This document shows, one piece after another, positions 1-13,000 of a stretch of DNA of 64,000 nt (positions are counted from its first letter, which is position 1; each line of letters begins with the position of its first letter). The notes under the pieces are model-generated. The model saw only the letters and a program-made list of their open reading frames with translations. It did no database searches and was not told the DNA's origin. A program made the translations under genes and the position numbers. Where the stretch lies: assembly GCF_023091745.1 (NCBI RefSeq), contig NC_068915.1, positions 56,106,001 through 56,170,000 of the forward strand. Direction: 5' to 3'. Source of the DNA: Budorcas taxicolor. Lineage: Eukaryota > Chordata > Mammalia > Artiodactyla > Bovidae.

Positions 1-839
1 ACCTCTAATGGGATAATTAACTATTTGTTGAATAAAATTTTACCATTAACCAATTTTTCAGTAGAGAAAAGTCAAGCGGCATTGTAGGGAAACACATAGG
101 AATTTTTAAAAGATTTTCCTTCCACTAAATCTCTTCAGATAATTTTTTTTAATTCCTTAAAAACATAATTCCTCACCCCCATATCTACAATAATGTTGTT
201 TAACAGGTCAGTACTTATGGAAGAGTAACAGAAAAACGATTCCCCCAGAAGTGATCAAAATGTACTTAAGAAGCAAAGTACTATGTCACTTGAACTTTAG
301 GAAGCTGCAGTTTCTCTAAAGGCTCATTTATAACTATTATGAATTATCAAGATCAATCTCGAAATTTTTTAACACTATAGAGGTGACTTTACATTTCTCT
401 TCCAGCACACGATAAAGACAATACAGAGGGGGAAAAAAAGAAAACTCAATGACACCAGGCTCAAAATGACTGCGTTTTTCAGAGGGTAAAATTTTCCTGG
501 AGGAAAGAAATTCTAAAGCATCCCTGGAGCCTATAACACACAGATATTTAGGTCAAGTTTGTCATTTATCTACCACTTGCAGACAATGAAAGGACCACAG
601 GGCAATTCTGCCCACAGCTGAGTGAGAGGAGGGTGAGTCAGATCTCTTGGCAGGTGACAAGATATCAAACCTGCTGGGATGATGCCATTTTCAGTAATAC
701 AACTGCAAAGGCCTTGCTGGGACATGATTGAGTGGCACTGAGAAAAGCAGAAGAAAACTAAGGGAATAGGCAACTCTGCAAACTACCTCCTGAAAGCCCG
801 GCCACATGCCCCTCCAGTGTATATTTAAACACTGGAAGG

Positions 840-1190
840 GGCTTCCCTGGCGGCTCAGTGATGAAGAATCTGCCTGCAATGCAGGAGACACGGATTCGAT
901 CCCTGGCCCAGGAAGACCTCACATGTCACAGAGCAATTAAGTTCATGTGCCACAACTAGTGACCCTGTGCTCAAGAGCCCTGGAGCCGCAACTAGTGAGC
1001 CCAAGTGCCACAACTACTGAAGCCCACATGCCCTAGAGATGCTCCACAACATGAGAAGCCACCACAATGCGAAGCCCACACAGTGCAACAAACAGCCACT
1101 ACAGTGAAAAGATAGATTCCTAAAAAAAAAAGCCCACTGCAACAAACAGCCACTACAGCGAAAAGATAGATTCCTAAAAAAAAAGAACAC
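840..1190 (+). mobile_element. CHR-like tRNA-Glu-derived SINE with duplicated tail
   Basis: It begins GGCTTCCCTGGCGGCTCAGTG and has the A/B-box-like GGATTCGATCCC. The body is the repeated ‘gccacaactactgaagccca’ style of cetartiodactyl CHR SINEs, ending in A runs. The last about 53 bp with its A run occur twice in tandem (about 1077-1185). Confidence 0.8.
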
Positions 1191-1459
1191 TGAAAGACCC
1201 AACTCACAGGTGCTCAGGACAATGAAAACTCCACACCCAGCTGAGATGGCAGCTATGGCCCCACCTGTGCCCTCTTTCCACTGGCCTTACAGTCCTCTCT
1301 TCCCAGTCCACCAATCCAGCCCTTCAGCCAGAAGGGTCACAACAGAAACCACATCTCCTTTTAGGAAACAGCTAATCTAGTGGTCTTAGGGTTCTTTTGC
1401 CAACATGACACCAATCATCTGAATAGTAAAGGAACAAAATGCCACAGGAAACAATTTAA

Positions 1460-1750
1460 CATTTTTAAAAATTTTATTGTGAAGCTAAGACTCAGAGGGA
1501 GAGGGAGAGGGTGGGATGATTTGGGAGAATGGCATTCTATCATGCATACTATCATGTAAGAATTGAATCGCCAGTCTATGTCTGACGCAGGATACAGCAT
1601 GCTTGGGGCTGGTGCATGGGGATGACCCAGAGAGATGTTATGGGGAGGGCGGTGGGAGGGGGGTTCATGTTTGGGAACACATGTAAGAATTAAAGATTTT
1701 AAAATTTAAAAAAAATAAATAAATAATAAATAATTTTAAAAAAAAAAACC
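1460..1750 (+). mobile_element. Ruminant L1 3' UTR fragment
   Basis: Contains the ruminant L1 3' end phrases GGTGGGATGATTTGGGAGAA, GCTTGGGGCTGGTGCA and GGATGACCCAGAGAGATG, a G-rich block, and an A-rich tail with AAATAA units. It is 5' truncated. Confidence 0.75.
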
Positions 1751-1879
1751 TATGTTGAAAGTTGCAAAAGAAAAATGAAGGCAAGAAAAATAAATTTTAT
1801 AGAATAAATGCATATTAAAAAAAAAGAATTTGTAATATATACACATACACATATACATATCCATATGTATATGGAGAGA

Positions 1880-2005
1880 GATTTTGGCCATACCACACGG
1901 CTTAGGATCTTAGCTCCCCAACCATGGATCAAACCCAGGCCCTTGGCATTGAGAGCACGGAATCCAAAACACAGGACCACCATAGCAATCCCTATAATTT
2001 GTTTT
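1880..2005 (-). mobile_element. CHR-like SINE fragment (reverse)
   Basis: TTTTGGCCATACCACACGGC, then CCCCAACCATGGATCAAACC and a GGACCACCATAGCAATCCCT end, is the reverse complement of a tRNA-derived cetartiodactyl SINE head. Confidence 0.75.
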
Positions 2006-2537
2006 ATCATAAAATTTTTATCTCGATTTCAAGCCAAGGCTGCATCATCTTTATTGCATCAAGGTGGGTAGGTGCTCATCTCCTCAATGCAGTTGAGATG
2101 AGCTTTTAAAGGATAGAATGAATCTGGTTGGTCAGAGATACTAGACATTCTCTCCCCCAGAAGGGGATAATAAGCCTGATGACAGGGAAGCCTGCCTCAC
2201 TTCTGAATAGTTTACTTCCTCATTTCAAGCAAATCAGAGAAGGGCACAGGTGATGAAGAAAACCAGGGGTGAGATTGCATCAGGTACAGAGAGTACATTA
2301 TAACCACCCTACGTGACAGAAATTGCCTGGATATTCAAATCAACAAGCAAACTAAAAACAGCAGCTAAGGTAGAAAACTAGCATTTACAAATATTCATCT
2401 CATCATCCTGCAAACATTAAAGAGGTATGTTTAAATCTACTTGATGGTTTATAGTGATCCCTGCAAAGTAAAACCAATGAACACTTCTCTAAACTTCCTA
2501 CTATCCTTTGTGTTTTAGCATGCAGTGTGTATTACTT

Positions 2538-2816
2538 GGAGAAGGCAATGGCACCCCACTCCAGTACTCTTGCCTGGAAAATCCCATGGATGGAGGAGCC
2601 TGGTAGGCTGCAGTCCATGGGGTCGCTGAGAGTTGGACACGACTCAGTGACTTCACTTTCACTTTTCACTTTCATGCATTGGCGAAGGAAATGGCAACCC
2701 ACTCCAGTGTTCTTGCCTGGAGAATCCCAGGGACGGCGGAGCCTGGTGGGCTGCCGTCTATGGGGTCGCACAGAGTTGGACACGACTGAAGCGACTTAAC
2801 AGCAGCAACAGCAGCA
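2538..2816 (+). mobile_element. BOV-A2 SINE, full length with target-site duplication
   Basis: Two related Bov-A units (GGAGAAGGCAATGGCACCCC… and GCGAAGGAAATGGCAACCCA…) are followed by a CAGCAG tail. An 11 bp direct repeat, GTGTATTACTT, flanks it at 2527-2537 and 2817-2827. Confidence 0.93.
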
Positions 2817-3474
2817 GTGTATTACTTTCTTTCTAAAAGATTATGCTCTTCATCCTGTAGCACTGAAGAATCGATATATGAAAAGGAATCTACCTCAATG
2901 TTCAAGCCAGAAATAACACCAAAATAAGGCAGTGAAAAATCTCTAATGAGAAGATGATGTTAGACTATAAACTTTAAATAAGAGAATGTGGTTAACTGTT
3001 GTTTATATAGTAAAAGAATGTAAAGTTAAGATTATAAAATTATATGATTTTATCTAACAAAAAAATCAGTTATATTTATCAGTACCAACTTTTTATTTGT
3101 GGAAATTTTCAAACACATAGAAGTTGAAAGATTAGTACAATGAACATTCATAACCTCTACCTCAATTTGACATTTGTTAACATTGCAACTTTTTTGTTTT
3201 ACCTAACTATGCATGTGTGCATATACATATACATCTATAATATATAAATGTATATAAAGTATATAGAGAGAAGTAAATTTGAGACATTTTCAGGTTTCAT
3301 GACACTTCACTCCAAAATATCTCCGTCTACAGCTCTTAAGAATAAAGACATTCTCATACCTAATGAAGAAGCACCTGATGAAAACAGTACATGTCATTAA
3401 GATTCAACTGCTTAAAGAATACATTTTAAGCCCTTGCACTTCAAGATTTTCAATGAGCTGGAACTCCAAACCCA

Positions 3475-3790
3475 ACCTTCTCAGCTTCATCAGCTATTAG
3501 TCTCCCTCACATACACTATTTTCCCATCAAAGAATCTGGGCAACTCATTCTATCAGCTATCAAGTCCTGTTCTTTCTGTTTACATACAAACTCCTCTTTC
3601 TTCAAAATTCATGGCCATTAAAAATCTCATGCAAAAAGCATTCCTTGGTTCCTTCATAGCCCTTCTAGAGAACAAAGTAACTTCTCCTTTGTGGTATTGT
3701 TTTCTAAACATTCTTAGTGCTACCTAAAATGAAGGCAATTTCCTATACATCTGTATATCATCTATAGCAATTCTAGTAGTTTGCAGGAGA
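3475..3790 (+). mobile_element. L2-like fragment
   Basis: Pyrimidine-rich sequence of the ‘ccttccctcagcttcatc … tgtggtattgttttc’ kind resembles the L2 3' region, strongly decayed. Confidence 0.4.
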
Positions 3791-3991
3791 TTCTCCACCA
3801 ATAATTGTTAGATACATAAGTTTTTATGCACCACGAAAAAGTTAACCTATGAAAAGAGTTAAATGTTTTACCCTATGCAAATTCTTTTCATCTTGATAAT
3901 CCAACACCTAAAGATCAAATCATGTGCTTAGTTTATTGAAATAAATTCAGCACACACAGGACAATCTTTTAAAACTGTAAAATATACTTAC

Positions 3992-4061
3992 CTTATCATT
4001 ATTGTAATAAGAAATGCTAAGGCCATCAAATTTCACCCATCTCTTCTGAAACATGCGTTTT
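3992..4061 (-). CDS. ARAP2: ARAP2 sixth coding exon: PH domain 1, second and third strands (residues 497-520)
   Basis: This 70 nt exon encodes KRMFQKRWVKFDGLSISYYN, then NDK. The acceptor is TATTTTACAG|A and the donor is GATAAG|GTAAGT, in phase 0. The KR..FQKRW..FDG pattern is the basic strand pair of a PH domain, where K and R contact phosphoinositide head groups. The next exon should begin with an E/D-M-Y-like PH continuation and was not found between 1 and 3991, so it lies outside this window. Confidence 0.95.
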
Positions 4062-7000
4062 CTGTAAAATACATGAAATTGTCATTTCACATTTTTAAGA
4101 ACCATGAACTTGGATTTTAAATGCATTTGTAACATTACTGTGTTTCAGTACATTCCCATTTGCTGCTGTTAAAACAGTAAAGAAAACAATAGGCTGTGAC
4201 GATGCAATTTAGGCCACGGTACAAAGGAAAGACAATGCATACAATGACACTTTCTAATCAGCTGACCTAGGTGTTTTTAAAAAGGATACCTCTAACAGGG
4301 TCATCATTTTTTACCATGTAACTTACAGCGTCATCCCCACAACTATAAGGTTAAGTGGAAAACAAAGTGTGGACAAAAATATGATCATCACATCATATCC
4401 TTTCAAGGGAGAATCCCTTAATGAAAGCATTGATAATAAGAATTTTTATTTTTCATTAAGATTATAACATTTTATCTTAGTTTTTAAATCTCTGCTTTGG
4501 AGCATTAATAATGTTTTGCGAAAATAACAAAGCTTTGTCAATTGGATTTACATAGACATATTTAATTCTGATCAAATAAGCTGAAAAGGCCCTATCTAAA
4601 TATAGAGAATCATTTGCAATCATCCAAAATTCGCTGAAACATTAACATTCTGAGAAAAAGAACCATATGAAAGGCAAATGCAGTTTGAAATGGTTGTTGA
4701 CTAGAGAAGCAAAGCAAAATTATGTCATCATATGTTCTCTATTTAGGCATAAAGGAGAAAAAAAAAATCATTCTGACTATATAAGGGAAAACTGAAGACC
4801 CACTTCTACTTGGGCTTGTTTTTGTTTTTCAGTCCCGTTCACCAAAGTCAGACAGTCCTAAAGGTTTTGACTGTCTATTCTCTACATGACTCAGCGTGAA
4901 CTGACACAATCAAGATACCTTTGGCCTTTATCACAGATAATATACAAAAACTAACTTCCTATTTTAAAAGTCATCTCTAAACTAAGTGGATAACCAGCTC
5001 TACCTTTTCCTATTGCAGTTTTCTAACACATTTAAGTTAAAGAAATTGTATAACTTTCTGTGGTTTTCAGAAGATTTAAAGATAGAAAAAGCACTTCACA
5101 AAGTGTGGAGAACTTGTCTTCCGGGCTACTTCCTGAGCCCACACACTTGTTACTCTAATGAAATACAGCAAGCCGCCCACGTTGATCGTTAGCCAAATTA
5201 TTCTCCTTAGATAAAATTAGAGCAAATTGATCTGAGAGAAATTTCAAAATCCACTGGTGTGGATAACATTGTCACATATAAGCGTAAGACTATGACAAGA
5301 CCTTAAAATTATATAACCACAACCAACTACCTTGTTCTTTCCAGCTTATTCCCTCAATGTTCTGCTGCTTTTTAACTTCTCTTGGCGTGCCATGTGTTCT
5401 CTTAACCTTGCAACATCCGACAGTGTTGGTTTTTACTTTCTTCACAGACCCAAAGGTTCTTCAAATTGCCAGCATTAAGAGTTACAAGGTAAAGAAATAC
5501 TAAGCAAATATACAATAATTATACATTGAATAAAATCACTTAGCTTATTTCATGTTGATCTGTCACACTTAAAGGCAGGTAACTAGACACCCTCCCTCCC
5601 ACACAATCTCAACACTAACTCAAGAAATCAAGATTTTGTGTCAGGCGTCTGCCCATCTTACATGCTGAATAGTAGTAAACTAGCGAAGGCAACGGCACCC
5701 CACTCCAGTACTCTTGCCTGGAAAATCCCATGGGTGGAGGAGCCTGGTAGGCTGCAGTCCATGGGGTCGCAAAGAGTCGGACACAACTGAGTGGCTTCAC
5801 TTTCACTTTTCACTTTCATGCATTGGAGAAGGAAATGGCAACCCACTCCAGTGTTCTTGCCCGGAGAATCCCAGGGACGGGGGAGCCTGGTGGGCTGCCA
5901 TCTATGGGGTCGCACAGAGTCGGACACCACTGAAGCGACTTAGCAGCAGCAGAGTTCAGTAGTGCATATAATCTCCCATTTTAGAATAAAAATAATCAAC
6001 ATCTGTAGGAGATAAAGGCCTTAGACCTTCCATTACCCCTCTAATTCATTGGCTAACTACTCCTTATCTTTCAGAGTTCCACTTAACCACCCACACAGAC
6101 ATTCCTCCCCTGAGAACCAATCCAAAGCAAATCACAGTTATTCTCTGAAAGCACCCTCTCCTTTTCCTCGCTGCACTTAACACAGTCTGTAGTTATGTTT
6201 GTTGAGTTGCTTAATGTCTGTCTCCCACACCAGTTCTTATGCTTTACAAGGACAAAGTCCAAGGATATTTCATTCTCCACTATATGATCAGCAACTAACA
6301 CAGAGACAAATATGGCACTAAAAAACAATCTGTTGAATAAGAGAGTGACATGATTAAGCAAATGTCCCCTTAGCAAAACAGCAAGATGACAAGTAAAACA
6401 TCAACTGACCAGCACTCAAATAATCAGTGTATTTTAAAAGAAAGGCTGGCAGAAGGCAGGAAAACTTCTGAAACCTCAGAGTTAGATTCAGAGTTTCAAA
6501 ACCTGCCAAAGCAGAGTAAAAAGAGTTTAGAACCTACTTTACCCTGTTTATGATTGTTTAGTTGCAGTCACTTGGACTTAAAATTTTCTTAGAATTCCAG
6601 ACAGTTTGAGGTCTGAGGCATCATCCAGGAAAATGAGTAGGGGAAGAGGGAGGGCAAACAGCTCAGAGATCAGTCAGAGATGCTACCGCATGCCTAGCTA
6701 CATTTCTCCTCTTAGGCACTGACTACAAAGAACACACTTAATACTTGGCTTTCTGAAGAAAGTCTCTGAAGAAAGTCAACCAAAACCTCGGCCTCTTAAG
6801 AGACTCAACTCATAAGATACTCCAACCAGTTTGATTTTCTCAGCTACCAGGTGGGTTCAGCCATTTTAACCCAATATTTTTTTTTTACCTTTTTATTTTG
6901 TATTGGGGTATAGCTGATTAATAATGTTATGGTAGTTTCAGGTGAACAACAAAGGGACTCAGCCATACATACACATATAGCCGTTCTCCCCCAAACTCCC

Positions 7001-10000
7001 CTCCCATCCAGGTTGCCACATAACATTCAGCAGAGTCCCATGTGCTATAAGTCCCATGTGCTATATAGCAGGTCCTTATTGGTTATCCCTTTCAAATACA
7101 GCGGTGCATACATGTCCATTTCAAACTCCCTAACTATGCCTTCCTCCCACTAGCCATAAGTTCACAAAACATGTATTTTTAATTTACATAAATGGCATGG
7201 TGCTATAGATCTCATTGTTTCTCACTTTTTTTCACTTAGCACTATGTTTTTAAGATGCTGTGAGATGTGTATCTAAAGGATTAGATATGTCTCTAATCCT
7301 TTGCTTCTAATTGCTGCTGTACTACACAGTATAAAGGTTAAATCTGTCTAATAAGCTATGAAAGATCAGGTAAATAAGACAAATCCCAGCCCACAATGAC
7401 ATGGAATGAGAGTGTGGCAGCTGAAAAATCAACTGTTTTGTAGTTGAAGACAGCCACTTTGCAATCCTACCATTGAAACATTACTTCTGTTATCATTCAT
7501 TCATCCAGCCAGGCATCAAATCTGTGGGTACCTATTCTGTGGACACTGTCTTCCAACCATACTGTCTCCTCTCTCTAGACTCTTTTTTGTCTTGCAGCCT
7601 GCCTTCCCATATGCCAAGAAAATGCTGCCTGCTCCTCACATGGCTGGCTTATCCTTGAGATCTCAGCTCAAAAGTCATTCCCCTAAGTGGCCACCATTGA
7701 GTAACACAAATCCTTCAGGTTCCTTTGGCCTTTTGCTCCATTTCTTTACTTAATGGCACTTAGGAGAATTTTCAATTATACATTTATTTTGTGTCCTCCA
7801 TCTCCCATACTATTCAATAGATACAGAGATTCTTGAGCACAGAAACCATGTTTTTTTAATCAATGTAAAACCAACGACTACCAGTTTTTAGCATATAAAA
7901 TATGGTCAATATCTAGTGCACAGAATAACAAATATATGTATTTCTCATTATAAGATGCTTCCTCAAATTCTCATTTTATGGATAGAGAAAATAAATTACT
8001 AACTAAACCACTTTATCCTTAATTTCTTTTTTTGTTCTTTTCAAATACTAAAGATCAGATTTTTCTGACAAAAACTTTGTAATTCATCAATATTCCCATG
8101 TAATTTTAAAATACATTTCACAGTTACATCTTTTTAAAATATATTCTTTAAGGTATGTGCATTTTGTATCTTCCTATTTAAAGATGAAAATTAATCAATG
8201 TTTCTAAAATTACACATATAATCTATTTTATTCATTAAATCTGTCAACATTAAATTAGCTATCGTCTGCATGTGAACTTCAATACTAAATTCTACCAATT
8301 GGTTAAAGATAAGAACTTGTACTTAGATACTATCTCACAATATAAGTCCCCTTTCTGCCAAATGGACACTTGGATTTGAACTGGCAAACTCTAAAATTTA
8401 ATCAAAATTTCAACTGCATAAAAGGGAGAGCTTAAGATGCACTATGTTTCTAAATGTCAATACAATTTTAAATTTAAAAAGAAAGTTATGAATAGTTGAT
8501 TTTTAAGAATTATCTTTTTTGTGTAAGAATTAAATATTTCTCATATTTATAAAAGTCTACTTAATATCCAGCAACTAATTCCAGGGTAAGTATGTAAAAT
8601 TAATCTATTACAGACAATTAGAGGTTGCTAAAGTACTTTAAAAGCTTTCTCTAATATAACTTATACCTTTCCCTTAAATTTCAATTAACATTTAGTAAAT
8701 GTTGAAAAAGACAAGATATAAAAACAATGTCACTTTAATCTGTGTTCCTACCATCACATGACACAAATTATATCTGAAATACTGATAATTTACACACAGA
8801 TTTTAAAACCTCAGTCAATAAAGAACTTATTTGGCACAATAATCTTGATAATAAAAATAGCAAACACTTATATAGTGCTTTGTTCTAGACACTGTAGCAA
8901 GATATACATAAATATTGATTCATTTAATCCTCCAAACAACCATAAGAGGCAAAAATATTCCCATTTTACAGATGAAGGCACTGAAGGACTGGCAGGTTAA
9001 ATAATTTGCCCAAGTCACACAATTAATAAAGATCATTTCTATGAAGAAAATTCAGGCAGTCTGGTCCCTAAATCTGCGCTCGTAACAACTACACAAAGCA
9101 GATGCTGGTACATTTCTACAGCAAAGCACCTTCATATTTCTTCAGGTCACAGTAACATTTGACCTCCACCCATTTGATATGTGAGTTCAATTCTGCAAAG
9201 TACTTCAGAATTCCTTCAGGAAAATAGGTTAAAGCAGAGAAGAAAACTTTAGCCTAGGTTTTATACTATTTTGTTGTTAGGATCCTAAAGGAAAACATTG
9301 CTTTGAGAAGTTTTTTTACAATAATTTATAAGGTAGGTGCAGTATTATTGATTTCTATAAGCTCTTCCCTTGAGTTCTGGTAGGGCCGCTGGTGTAAAGT
9401 TTCAACTGCTATCTTAAATACAGTCTCGCCACCTGGTGTTGGGTTTTGTTGTCTCAAAAACTGTATTTTAAAAGTTCTTTTTAAACAACAGTGTATATAC
9501 AAACAATTAAATCTCTATGAAGTACTTACATAAAGGCACTCCTATTTAATTTTAATCTGAAATGCCAGCAAGGTTTTTATTTTTTTTAATGTATCTTTTA
9601 ACTCTTTAAAAATTGGATCAGTATGCTAACCAATGACATTAAAGTGGTAAAGGCTACCAAATTGTCATTTTTAAATATCACACAACTGAAAAGTAACTAA
9701 GTCAAAATGTATGACTTTTATTAATCATCACAAACATACTTGTCAATTATTTCAAAAATATCTAAGAAAAAGATATCGTAAATATGCTGTTTCAGATTCA
9801 CCAGCCTTGTTTACATAATGCTGAAGAAGCCTATGCATATTTTATCTTATTTTCTGCTCTAACCCTAACTAGACTCAATACTTTTTGTACAATTTCCAAA
9901 AATCCAGATTTTTATTTAACTACTCATTTTTAATTTAGCTAATCCTTTTATCTCATAGCTCTTAAGTACAAAGCTTTCAAATCCTGCAGTATTAGTATAA

Positions 10001-13000
10001 AGTATTTTATAGATACCCATCCAAGGCATTATATTTCTATAAATATTCAGCACTTTTCTATTCTAGCGTGTATTTCTAAAGTGCATTTCTTCACTTTTAA
10101 GCAAACCAAAATGATTGTTTCCAAGAAAATATGAAACAAAACGCTGCTGCTGCTAAGTCACTTCAGTTGTGTCCAACTCTGTCCAACTCCATAGACGGCA
10201 GCCCACCAGGCTCCAACATTCCCGGGATTCTCCAGACAAGAACACTGGAGTGGGCTGCCATTTCATGAAAGCGAAAAGTGAAAGTGAAGTCGCTCAGTCG
10301 TGTCCAACTCTTCGCAACCCCATGGACTGCAGCCTACCAGGCTTCTCCATCCATGGGATTTGCCAGGCAAGATTAATGGAGTGGGGTGCCATTGCCTTCT
10401 CCAATGAACCAAAATGAGTTGAGACCAAAAAAAAAAAACAAAAACAAAAATTTTCTAAAATCCCAGCTTCCATCTCTGCTTTAAATGAAGAAAAAAGAAA
10501 TTTTAACGTAAAATCTCAAGTGCCAAAAGGACTTGTAGAAGCCAATGATAAAGGATGAATTTCAATGTGTGACTCACAATTTTGATAACATTTACAAAGA
10601 GTTTTGTTCTTACATGATATGGTATATGTAAAACTATGCCAAAAGACTCAGAACTCTCTATTTTATGGCGTCATACTCTGTAAAAATAAATAAATAAAAC
10701 AACTGAACAGCTTCTAGCTAAGATGACCACTTAAAAGTTTGCATTTATCTCTACTTCTCCTAAAATCGCAAAGGATGAAAAAACAAATAGAAATAAATAA
10801 AAACCTACAAACTAACATTGAACAGAGATGTAAAGAACAGTATCAGGAAATCAGGAAAGCACAAGAAGGGATGGAACCAACTCAGGAGGTTTCAGAGAGC
10901 TGACTGCTAAGCCTGCAACAGATCAAACTGAAGGGAAAACGAGTTCACTCACACAGTTTCAGCGTCTCAGGAGATACACACACAAGTGACTCTGGAAGTG
11001 ACTATAAAGGAAGGGCAGGTGGCTGAGAATCAGAAGATTCGTGGAAATGCAACTGGCCTTGCATTTTTACGTGTGGGACACAGACGTTCTGAGAAACGGC
11101 GTCACACAGGAAAAGAGCAATAGCCTGACAATTCTAATTTCTGATTTCAACATTTTCATTCACTTTGCTAGCTAGACTGACTGAAAGAAACAGTTATGCT
11201 ATTTTAATAAACACTAAAACTAAGAATTTTCTCCTCAAACTACAGATAAAATTGGGAAACTTTTTATTTGCTTGGCACATTCTTCACAAGTGACGTGTGG
11301 TTTGAGAAATGGCCAACTAGTCTTACACTATAAAAAAATACTTTTTGTCAGAGATTTAAGATTCAACTTCAAGTTCAAAAGGTGTGGGCTTCCCTGATAA
11401 CTCAACTGGTAAAGAATCTGCCTCCAATGCAGGAGACCCCGGCTCGATTCAGGAAGATCCGCTGGAGAAGGAATAGGCTACCCACTCCAGTATTCTTGGG
11501 CTTCCCTTGTGGCTCAGCTGGTACAGAATCCACGACCTGTGTTCAATCCCTGGGTTGGGAAGATCCCCTGGAGAAGGGAAAGGCTACCCACTCCAGTATT
11601 CTGGCCTAGAGAACTCCATGGACTAGTCCATGGGGACACAAAGAGTCGAACACGCCTGAATGATTTTCACTTTCACTCTGGTCAGAGACTTGTCAATTTT
11701 CCATTACATCTGCCTTTCATTGAAAGGCTGACTACAGGACAGCATTCTGGGGAGGCTGGAGGTCTTTACCCACTATGGAGCAGGTAGAGAGTCACTCCAC
11801 CGCAGCAGCCCTGGAGACTCTGGGCACAGTCTGGGAAGTCAGCACTGACAAAGGAACCTACAGTATAAGCTCCAATATCCTCCAAGTCCTGGGTTACCGG
11901 CTTCCAAGTGATCCCTCAATCACTGCTTGGGATTTGCCTTTTTTGATATTTGATCTCTGGCTTTTTCACTTTCCCTAGTTCTGTGTTCAACCTGGACATG
12001 TAATTCTCTGCCTGATTTTCCCTCCTGATCCTAGAGTCTAATTTGTTTCTTCCATAAAATAACTTCAACTAATCCCTCTATTTATCTCATAGACTTCAGG
12101 ACATCCAGATATCACCCATATCAGTGCCTTTTCACTCCCTCTAGTCTGAAAAGTACTTCAGCTAAAAATGCCAGTTAAAATGGTTTTAACTGGCATTTTC
12201 CAAAGGTCATTGAGCTGGTATTCCTCCTCCCGAGATGATCTTTGAAGAAATGTTTTCTCAGCCCCTCTGTAACCTCATGATTCTATACTCTGTGGACCTT
12301 TCTGTACCAACTGTAATACTTTGTCTTTTGAGTTTTTCTTTCTTTGTATTTTTTTTCCGCCTTAAGAGGAAGACACAAAAAAGACATGGAACACATTTTG
12401 CTCATTGTATTCTTCCCTAATTTAAGTGTATTATATTCACACATTGCTGTATTAGCCTTAAATGTTCAGCTCCTGCTGCCCCAGACTCAGATTTCTACAC
12501 AATGCTTCTCTATAGTTAAAAAGTTAATAATTTTTAAAGAAGAATTAAGCCTGGTGTGTTGCAGATCATGGAGTCGCAAAGAGTCAGACACGACTTACTG
12601 ACTGAACACCAACAACAAGCAAACAAAGTCGTTAAACATCTTGGCAAATAAAATGCAAATTCCTTGAGATACACTGCAGTTGTTTATACATATGCTTGGT
12701 GCATTATACCAAGTAGTGAACACACAAACATCCTTAGGGAACAACAGGTTAAGAAGTCAAATGGGTTTTCTAATTGCAGATATTCTTGGATATTTCAATT
12801 GTGCTTCTCCCAGAAGCACATTCAACCATGTTTCTCTTTTCTTTATAGCAATTCACAGGACTCTTCCTCTGAGTTCTATATTCAGGAAATTTTGTAATAA
12901 ATTCTATCCAGTCTTCCATATTTGCATCTACTCAGGCTTACTGAAAAGCCTGAGCTTATGAGTTACAAATAGGAAAGAGGAAGGAAAGAGACTTGGTATT

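Larger units (their letters stand above)
1..3991 (-). other. ARAP2 intron after the sixth coding exon (partial) and its content
   Basis: No exon is recognised. It holds a CHR-like SINE (840-1190), an L1 3' end (1460-1750), a reversed CHR-like SINE (1880-2005), a full BOV-A2 (2538-2816) and an L2-like stretch (3475-3790). Positions 1-835, 2010-2520 and 2830-3470 are AT-rich with nothing recognisable. Confidence 0.7.

Noticed and set aside
840..960. tRNA-like sequence with A- and B-box features
   Set aside because: It is the tRNA-derived head of a SINE, lacks a cloverleaf 3' half, and similar heads occur at many other places in this window.
2527..2799. 90-codon frame (and similar ones at 5658, 44876 and 29432) reading like EKAMAPHSSTLAWKIPWMEE
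   Set aside because: This peptide is the BOV-A2 SINE translated. It recurs at every copy and is not a gene.
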